From assembly GCA_030704615.1 (NCBI GenBank), contig CM060733.1, forward strand, positions 5,766,001 through 5,830,000: a stretch of DNA of 64,000 bases, written 5' to 3'. Each line of letters begins with the position of its first letter. Within the stretch, counting starts at the first letter, position 1. Origin of the DNA: Takakia lepidozioides (lineage: Eukaryota; Streptophyta; Takakiopsida; Takakiales; Takakiaceae). Under the pieces are notes generated by a model. The model was not told the origin of the DNA, searched no databases, and saw only the letters and a program-made list of their open reading frames with translations. Shown here piece by piece: positions 56,174 to 64,000 of the stretch. The translations under genes and the position numbers were made by a program.

Positions 56174-58382
56174 ACATGAGAGTGTCGTCACCGAACCATG
56201 GTGCAGCACAAGGGCCGTTTCACATCTTGTAAACTAGCGGGCAGCGGAGTGTCTGGAGAGTCCGGTGGAAGATAGTCACACACACACTTGCACTTCGGAT
56301 CTCTGCGAGGAGATTCTTCAGTTCCTAAGCAAGTGTAACATATGAGCTTATGGGCATAAGCAAGACTCTGCAGTTTGGCTTTTGGTAGGATCTGTTTCCT
56401 ATTAAGTAGATTTCAGTAGAGAGAGGATGTAGTCCTATGTGGGGCTGATTAGTGAGGACTGGGGCAGACAGGGTTATTTTCAAGAACTGTGGCCTTTCAA
56501 GTCCCTCGAAAGAGTTAGAAGTATCTGCGATGTGGGTAACAGATACCTGAAGATAGTTTGTCAATAATTAACCGATTTGTTTCACATCGGACGATTATAT
56601 ACGCTTGTTCATACCTGCTCCCCAACTTGTCATTCCGTTCCTCTGAGATCTACAGATTGTATGATGAATCTCGTGAACGGTCAGAACGGTTGATCACAGC
56701 CTTGAGAAGCCAAGAAATAACGTCCCATAAGCCCTTGGGAGCCCCATGTAGATAAGAGAAGATTCATTTCTTTCTTACACATACCGTCAACCAGATGACA
56801 AAGTGACCTAATGGATACTGTGCAAGGTGCCTCTCACTCCAAAGATACACCGAGAATGAAAAGAAGTTGAAGCCCCCACGCAGCTCTACAATGAGAGCAA
56901 ATGGGACTCTAGAAAAGACGATGAGCAATCCAATAGAGAACTGGAACCCATCCATCGAATTCGCTGCTGCGAATAAGAAACATTTCCAAGTGCATACTTA
57001 TTTTCTCTTTGCATGCATAAAGCCCTCTTTCAAATCATCAAACACACTTCCGACGCACCTCTTTTTCACTCGAGAGACGGAGACAAAAGATTACTCTGCA
57101 TCCGTCTGAAGTTGACGTTGGATATTTGCATCACATTCCCGCTACGGTTGCGAGGCTTCTAGAAAATCTAGAATAGGCTTCAATGTCCCTCATTTCGTTT
57201 TTCAGAGTAGCCACTGCATCTAACCACAGACTGACACGGTTGTGGAGGAAAAGAATCCCAAGCTTGCCCACTAAGTGGGTGATTATACTTGAACTGTGTC
57301 TGCATTGAGCTTCAGATCACAATTCGAAAAGAAAAAATGCTAACATACACCATGTACCATGGTGAAAACAGCATGACCCCTAGCATTTATACATGGCCAT
57401 GGTCCAAATGGAGGGTTTGAGGAACATAGAGAGCTGCCTGCTTACTTGTATTTTGCACAACGCGTCTTCGATGTTTCCTCTGTTCCATAGAAAGGTCCAA
57501 CAATTTCATGAGCGCAGTCCACTACTCGTTTGAAAGCAAGAGGCAAGAGAAGTACAGTATTTCGTAAACTAACAATATCCACTTTGCCAAGCAAGAGACA
57601 TGAAAATCTTTGGATGTACATGTGAAGAATGTTTTGGGGCGTTAAGTGATGTGTGCGAGACAAGTAAACCCTTAGCTAGAAGGAGTATAAATCTTTAGGA
57701 TTTAGTTACACGTCAAATGAGCTTTTAGCAAATCGTGAACAAGATTGAGATTAGAACTTTCGTACTAACAAATTGCTCAGGCTAATTCAAGCAACTCATT
57801 TGCTTTCCTAAATATGACGACATCTTGGAACCTCTATCCCTCATTGGTTCATGCCCCGAAGAAGATGAACAAACCAGTGGCTTGTTTTCTCCCCATCATC
57901 GACACAGGTACATGTCCAATGAATTAGAGCAAGTCTTCATGGAAGACAGTATCCGGGTGTACAAGGTGGGATCCCAATGGCTCTGGATGTAACCTTGAAA
58001 TAAGCAACAACTTCCTCAATCTCTACAGTTTGTAAAATGGACCCTGCTAGGGACTACCAGAGCACGACACAAATATATGTCTCAACGTACAGACCTCTTC
58101 AGCCTTTTCTTTGGAAGGTGATTCTGCAGTAGTTTGTTGCTCTGCGGTTCTATGGGATAAATAGAGGCCAAGCCTCATAGGACGGTAGTATGTCCCAAGG
58201 GACAGAATCATTCAGGATATGCTGCAACTTCAGCTGGTAAGATCATCTCTCTCTGGGTCTCAGTTGCCTGCAGAGTTTGAAGATGTCATGCCCAGCAATG
58301 TCATAGGTCAATGTTCATCAGAGCTTGACCCGTTCTTAAGTTAGCTCTGTGAGAACACCTCCAAAAACGATCATTTTCAGCT
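56174..58382. other. Intergenic, 3' flanks of TSPO and the next gene
   Basis: About 2.2 kb between convergent genes. Scattered short ORFs without domains; nothing recognisable as a gene, repeat or RNA. The first 300 bp are the TSPO 3' UTR and the last few hundred the 3' region of the minus-strand candidate gene. Confidence 0.45.
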
Positions 58383-59930
58383 TCACTTCTTGGATTTGAT
58401 GCTTGCCACTTCCCCTGCAACAAAAGCCCATATTCCTTTTGTTTGCCTCAGGTGCATGACCTCCTTGCCAGCTTTGATATGATCCAGAATCTCCGAAAGC
58501 TGCATGGCATGGAGAACTGTCAAACCCATCAGCCTTGAAACTCCTTTAATCATCCCTATTTCAGGCATCTGTTTCTCCCACTTGCGCAAAGTTCTGACCA
58601 TTAGATTCACTTGTTGGCTGGTCATTTCACACAAGAGGACCTCAGTCCCATCCCTTTTGTTTGTGATCGACTCCACATGCCATAGCGTTGGGTCGCTTGC
58701 AAGCTGGTTTGTCTTGATATTGATATCCAGCTCATTGATCACAAATCTATATACACCTCTTAGCTCAGCCATCTGTTCACCTTTGAGCTTAACTGCAGGG
58801 AAATCCGCTGCGCTAAGGTATCCAATTCCCAAAATCATCAAAGATGGCCACAGTTGGGCTGGGTTGCAAGAAGTCAAACCACATTCTTTGAAGGTGGAAG
58901 AGGTGTACAACATCTGTCTTAGTTTTAAAAAAAATGGTGCCCTCCTGTCTAAAGCAATGCAAATAACGAGCTTGTATAGCAGATTGAAAAAGGTGAAGTT
59001 GTTCAGCCATTGGATTGCAATGGAAACTACAACAAATGTCGTGATGCACTGTCGGTATAAATGGTCATTCTGCTGACGCATAGTCGTGCAGGAGGTTGCC
59101 AAACGTTGCCATGGAATAATTTGACAGGAGGTTTCATTGAGTGCTACTACAAGTACTACATGCTTATAGATGATAACAGGCAATTTGATAAACACCACCT
59201 CCAAGAGCCAGAGTACTTGGTCTGTACGGGTCATTTATTAATTAACCTCCCATCTGTCCAATCAAACTGCAAGCAAGATCAACGATAAAGTGGGGCTACA
59301 AGAGGACACTGAAGCTGAATCTCCCTCGGCACTTGCTCGCTCTAAAAAAATAAGACGAACCCAGTTTGTAAATTTGAGCACAGCTCCCCCTTAACCTCAT
59401 GCAAGAACCTGAGACAAACATGGACCCATACCCTCTTCGCTTATGTTATCACCCAGTAGCTTGAGACGACTCTTACAGTTGATGGATTCACTGCGAAGAT
59501 CCACGAGCTTCCTTTGACTGTCAGGTTTTCTTCTGAAAGGATCCTAATATCCTCTTCTCGAACTAAGATTGAAATATTCATTGAAGAGAGATCTTTGATA
59601 GCCCAGATTTCTCTATATCCCTATCTCTGTAACGACTCATAAGATCATGATGAACGACATCGAATTTAAGACTCTCGTACTTAGATTCATGCAAAGGCAA
59701 GGTGCTGGCCAAACCTAAAAATGAGAAACCCGAAACAGCATTCTCTCTGGAAACTCTGCCCAAATCTTCGCTGCATCTCATGTGTGCAAGGAGCTCCCTC
59801 TGTGACTCATTTGCATCGCCCACGAGCCCGGCCGCTCTATCATTTTCCAAGCTCCTTAGGCGCGCTCCAGACCGCGTACCGATGATTCCGTCGTGGACCA
59901 GGTCCCATGGACTCCATCAGACTGTAATGG
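58383..59930 (-). CDS. Candidate multi-exon gene, product unknown
   Basis: Three protein-like minus-strand pieces. The last exon, 58383-58792 (acceptor CCCTGCAG), has LKGEQMAELRGVYRFVINEL, DPTLWHVESITNKRDGTEVL, MVRTLRKWEKQMPEIGMIKG and ends EVASIKSKK. A middle piece, 59409-59543 (AG/GT sites, 45 codons, phase 0), has KPDSQRKLVDLRSESINCKS and GDNISEEGMGPCLSQ. A 5' piece, about 59600-59930, has VHDGIIGTRSGARLRSLEND and CSEDLGRVSRENAVSGFSFL. The last exon's frame stays open upstream to 59234, but that part is hydrophobic, intron-like text. I could not connect the 5' piece by a good donor, nor find the start. No family recognised. An alternative is a decayed gene. Confidence 0.4.
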
Positions 59931-60952
59931 TCAACGCAGGAATCCAAGCTTCTCTTATGGCTACGGATGGATGCTCATGTGGTCGGCCTGGAAGGCTTCT
60001 GCCCACGCTCTTGCCCCGTAGAGTACTCCACGAAGATCTAGGGGTTCGAATGAAGTTGAAAGCCCTGATGTGCTTACAAAAGTCTTGACAGGATCCATCC
60101 ACAGTACCCGTGTGGTGACTCGCGACACCCTTTCCTGCAACGTCCGGGGAGAACCGGCAGCTAGTTACATGCTAGCCGACTGAATTCCAGAATTTCCGAA
60201 TGAAATATGAAACCTCAGGAAATGGATCCGAGGGAAAAAATGGCCTAAGCGGAAATCAACCGGGTGCCCTACTTTTAAGAAGGATATTTGCCTTTCCATT
60301 TCATTACAGACAGGAAATCTGCCTTAGTTGGCAAGGCCTGGACGGATTCCGGCCCTTTTTATATTACAAAAAATGGAAATGGCCGTCGAAGTCTGCCACA
60401 TGGCAGAATTCCAACGTGCTAGGCCGGGTTACATCCGAGGAAGGGCGTTTACGTGAAAAAATATTGAACTCAAGAGGGCGGCCCGCGGGCAAACCCTACT
60501 AAGTCTGGACGGTTCTCTCGCAGCCCCAGCCCCACGCCTGCTTGCACTCGCTGCCTGCTATCACAGCTCACCTGTCCTTGCGGGTTCAATTCTTGACCTC
60601 CATGTGGTTTGAAGGCATTGACAGGTCCAACTTCTATAAGGATACAATGTTCTTCACTTGTTTGAATTGCTTAAAACTGGTTGTGATTATTTTTTATTAT
60701 TATTATTTACTTATTGTTGTGCATTTGACACTTGTGTTGTCAACCAGTTGATATTTATAAGGGCCTGATTTATAGCTGAACACAAAATAAATCATTAAGA
60801 ATATTACCAGTTGTAAAGAATTTATCCCGGAAATTGACCGGGTATAGTTACCACTAAGGGGCAGCAACCGACTGCCCAACCCACTTAGCCGATTGCTGCT
60901 GGGAATGAGCGGCTACTGGCTGGTTCAACTGAAATTATTTCCCGGACGCTGC

Positions 60953-61003
60953 TTTCCTGCACGCAACAGTGCTACCACTTTTAAGGTAGCACGAGGCAGG
61001 AAA
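60953..61003. repeat. Imperfect hairpin
   Basis: TTTCCTGC (60953-60960) pairs with GCAGGAAA (60996-61003), and GTGCTACC (60969-60976) with GGTAGCAC (60985-60992). The apical loop is 8 nt and the internal loop asymmetric (8 versus 3 nt). Small stem-loop; no known RNA family. Confidence 0.6.
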
Positions 61004-62267
61004 AAAACGTATGACGTGGTAAGTGCGCATTGCCAGACTACAACTTTGTTGTCGCACCTGGGAGACTCCGGGCCCTCCCGGGCAAGTTATCCAAAGTTAG
61101 CCAACGTGGGTGGAGCATGGCCGACTGGTGGCAAAAGCGACACGATTACCGATATCAGCCATGAACTCTGGGGTCAAATTCCCAGGTATTGTATATTGAA
61201 TCCTTTATAAATTCGGTGTAGACTCATAGTATGGCGTCTTAATGGAATATAACGAACTCCGTTGCAAATGTAATTTTGGGCAAGAAAATTATACATAATA
61301 AAACTATATAACTCACCGTAATGGAATATAACAACCCTCCTCTTCATGCCAACCTTTGTCACCAAGGACACCAAGGACTTAGCAACAGAGAACGAGATAA
61401 CTTAGATACGGAGCCTCCCTCCTACTGGTCCTAGTTGCTGCCAGCCCCTACCACCATCTCCCTAGCCTCCTCATATTTCTCTTTGCTGCAGCCAACCTCC
61501 ACCGCCAGCCCCCATAGCGAGCTTCCCTCCAAGGTTTTGCTTTCATTGCGTCCATGCTGGCCTACTATGCAACCTCCTACACCGTCCTCGCCTACCTTCT
61601 GCAGCCTCCGGTACAGTCCTACGCCTTTGGTATTACGCTCTGGGTATTACGCTCTGGAGCCTCTCGTACAATGCTAGGCCACTTCGCATGTAGGATCTAG
61701 CGGACCCGCTCCCTCTTAGAATGTTCTGCATTCTAGAACAATCTAGCATTCTCCCCCATATCCAATAAGCATGTGGCACCCATGTGGGGCCATGCCACTT
61801 TACCACGTGCTTCAGCTAACAGCCAGCCACATCTATTCAGACAGCCTGTACGTGTCCCCTCCGATTTGGCTGATTTTATTTTCGGAACGATTGGGGCACA
61901 TATTGGCGTAAAATTCCTAGGTATTGCGCTCAGTCACCGATGTATGGGCGCGGGCGAAAATTAACACATGGAAGCACGTTGTCATTTTTGTCATCTAGTG
62001 TGGCCGATGGATGGAACATGGAAGTTGGCCCTTACTAGGCCCTTCCGGTTACATGGTGCAATCTCCAATCCGACGATGTCTTACAATTAGTGATTTTACA
62101 TTTTCGTAACATCATTATTGTTTTGCCGCAGAAGCCTTATGAATTCGTAAGGCTACACTTCGAGCAGTTCTTTACACAGAATAAGGGCATGAATGGAGGG
62201 CCTTCCGCCATTTTCAAGTCTAGGGCCCTCAAATGGCGGAAAGCTCTCCACTCAGGCCCTTTTCCTA

Positions 62268-62460
62268 TACATAATCTAGTATATTCTCTACAGAGCTTTC
62301 CGTATGTATTCTAATCATAATCTGGTGTATTCTCTAGGGTGCTTCGCGTTGCTCCGCACTAGTGTACTCCAATTATAATCTAGTATATTCTCTAGGGGGC
62401 TTCGCGTTAGTGCGCACTAACGTATTCCAGTCATAATCTAGTCTATTTCTAGGGGGCTTA
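62268..62460 (+). repeat. Short tandem repeat, ~62-bp unit
   Basis: Four related phrases of ATAATCTAGTATATTCTCTA (variants TGGTGTATT, AGTCTATTT) recur about every 55-65 bp, each followed by GGGGGCTTCGCGTT or a diverged form and TNNGCACTANNGTATTCNA. Units start near 62271, 62320, 62376 and 62436. No function seen. Confidence 0.75.
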
Positions 62461-63289
62461 TTCAGCTCAGCTGTTCTATTAATTAATATAACTATGGATA
62501 ATGTTTACATTTTCTTTTGGGACATACCTATGCAGAGCCCACTAAAGTAGGTACTAACTTACTAAGTACTAAGAGATATGGGGAGAAGAGCGCTCTCTCC
62601 TTTACGTACCCTCTTAGGGCGGCGGCCCCGCCTTAGTTTCTTCAAATCCTTGTGTAGCTTACTATATATCCTCCCTATTTAACTCCTAGACCATCCTCTA
62701 ATGGACAAGGCCCATGCAAACTTAGGGCTTGTTCTGATAACAATGTTGATTATTGTCATTTCTATTTATTTGAAGATGTTCCAAATTTTAATTTTCTAAG
62801 GAGCATCTGCTTGCAGAGCCCACCAAAGTGAGATGGAGGCTGAAGAAACTTTGTAAAATGTAGCCCTTACCCTCTATATATAGTGTCTCAAGGCGTGGTG
62901 GAGCCTTCTAGAACAGGGCCACCTCCTCATCCCCACCACTTCATCCCCTTCGAAAGCTCTAGAACTAGAAGCAGGGTGGCCCCTCCAGCTTCCATGCTAG
63001 CCTGTGCACTATACACTGGCCTCATATTTCACCCATTCCACCAGAGGTGCCCTACTCCCCATGGGCTGTTCCAATCCTCTCCCTTTTTTTGACCTTCAGG
63101 AATAGCCCTTGCCAGAATTTGGGACCCTTACTTTAGTGACAACTTCTGATAACAATGTCCACCTCTCTAATTGTCACATGTGGATTCCAGTCCCGGGTGG
63201 TATCCTAGATGTATTGCCTTCATGGCCCCAACAGGGTTATTTTTTCCCCTGATCCCCTTTAGTTTGATTATCTGGGCTTTTGTCCCCAC

Positions 63290-63324
63290 AAATAATAATA
63301 ATAATAATCATAATCATAATAACA
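63290..63324. repeat. AAT/AATC microsatellite
   Basis: A run of AAT triplets (about seven) passing into ATAATC units. Simple sequence repeat. Confidence 0.9.
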
Positions 63325-63399
63325 AGCAGCTAGACGCATATGGCTCCTCTTTGTAGTGAGATCTACCTTCATCCGTAATAAACCTGAAAGTTCATCCAT

Positions 63400-63669
63400 T
63401 TATTTTTCATAAATTGTTATCTGAGGGAGGTATTGCCTTGAGAAGCATAAGCGGTTTTCGAAAAGGAGAGGAGGTAACGCCTGGGGAAGGCACAACAGGG
63501 CCTTAGCGATCTTTGACACTGATGCAGAAGTCTCCTCTTTAGAATAAAAACGAGCCAATAACCTCAAAATACAAGTCCGGAAAAACCAACCAGTAGCTTC
63601 CAAAAGAAGCTGAACTTCTTTCTCAACTGGGACCGCCCTGAACATTGCATCCTCAAATGCAAAAGCTCC
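63400..63669 (-). CDS. Last exon of a minus-strand gene extending beyond the right edge
   Basis: Ninety codons including the TAA stop at 63400, with acceptor TTTGCAG at 63670-63671 in phase 0. It encodes GAFAFEDAMFRAVPVEKEVQ, LLLEATGWFFRTCILRLLAR, then a Ser-rich and Leu/Pro-rich tail ending PQITIYEK. The first half is helical and amphipathic. I do not recognise it. Further 5' exons would lie right of about 63670; I saw no confident one before 64000. Confidence 0.45.
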   Translation of the reverse strand, partial: GAFAFEDAMFRAVPVEKEVQLLLEATGWFFRTCILRLLARFYSKEETSASVSKIAKALLCLPQALPPLLFENRLCFSRQYLPQITIYEK

Positions 63670-64000
63670 CTGCAAACAAAATTTAAACCTGAAGGCAATT
63701 ATGTGATTATGATATGAAGAACTGACAAATGCAGTTCACAGAATTACATTGGAAATGGATCACGTCATCCATTACCTTCAATGTATAATCATCCTAGCAA
63801 CAACTAAAAACTCTTTCCCTCCGCCTATGTCACCTATTTGAATGAGACCTCTCCACTGTCCCTACTCTACATGTAGTAGGCCGGCTTACAGCCATTCACT
63901 TAATGCATGTGCTTTTGGTAATGTCAGAAGCAACAGATGGCAGATGCACACTTGCTGGAAATTCTTGTCCTGTTCCTTACATATTGAATTGGTAGAGCGT
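63670..64000. other. Right edge of window, probably intronic
   Basis: Follows the acceptor of the preceding exon, so it is most likely intron. No exon, repeat or RNA gene recognised. Confidence 0.35.

Larger units (their letters stand above)
59931..63399. other. Intergenic stretch with short repeats, no supported gene
   Basis: About 3.5 kb. Short plus ORFs (for example 60200-60502 and 60893-61210) have no domains. It contains a hairpin (60953-61003), a tandem repeat (62268-62460) and an AAT microsatellite (63290-63324). Around 62525-62900, phrases such as TGCAGAGCCCAC(C/T)AAAGT occur twice, about 290 bp apart, suggesting a decayed repeat element. Confidence 0.4.

Noticed and set aside
58793-59234. 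N-terminal half of the open minus frame as a membrane protein
   Set aside because: Composition is intron-like and a good acceptor at 58793-58794 explains the last exon without it.

Overview
This is a nuclear window from a land plant or close streptophyte relative. The evidence is GT-AG introns with plant-type gene families (a YbeY-HAD fusion, mitochondrial acyl carrier protein, a glucan water dikinase with CBM45-like modules, a plant-length TSPO), plant Ty1/copia and Ty3/gypsy retrotransposons (one with an initiator-Met-tRNA primer site), a tRNA-derived SINE and long intergenic DNA. Long introns, the non-angiosperm-like water dikinase and a gypsy element carrying a cytosine methyltransferase point to a non-flowering lineage (charophyte, bryophyte, lycophyte or fern grade). 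I cannot name the species.

Layout. 1-8267 (minus): YbeY endoribonuclease fused to a Cof-type HAD hydrolase, running off the left edge. An intron of it holds a same-strand ORF with degenerate 15-residue repeats. 9299-12881 (minus): a clean six-exon gene for a 501-residue protein that I do not recognise, with a PDZ-like segment. 13.0-20.4 kb: gene-poor, with a SINE, a probable LINE relic, a roughly 317-bp tandem array packed with 20-bp palindromes, a hAT-like transposase fragment and two unexplained ORFs. 20.4-35.0 kb: retrotransposon cluster with a GC-rich foldback, a truncated gypsy with a dUTPase-like domain (Gypsy-1), a gypsy encoding protease remnant, C5 cytosine DNA methyltransferase, RT, RNase H, integrase and a PHD finger (Gypsy-2), a copia fragment and a minus-strand copia with both LTRs. 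35.7-37.4 kb (minus): mitochondrial ACP. 39.4-53.5 kb (minus): a 14-kb many-exon glucan water dikinase. 55.55-56.17 kb (plus): intronless TSPO, divergent from the dikinase across 2 kb containing an inverted ABRE/G-box pair. 58.4-59.9 kb (minus): candidate gene of unknown product. 63.4 kb (minus): last exon of a gene extending off the right edge.

The host genes are independent housekeeping or stress genes: organelle rRNA processing, mitochondrial fatty-acid/lipoate synthesis, starch phosphorylation and tetrapyrrole/stress-related TSPO. The most notable system is Gypsy-2, where a DNA-methylation writer sits between protease and RT in the RT reading frame, and a histone-reader-type PHD finger sits at the integrase C-terminus. 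This copy is decayed. The six in-frame stops I traced are TGA or TAG, which suits C-to-T decay of methylated DNA.

Exon boundaries were read by eye from GT/AG sites and frame continuity. They are exact where phases were checked (unknown 501-aa gene, ACP, most of YbeY-HAD, several dikinase exons) and approximate elsewhere.
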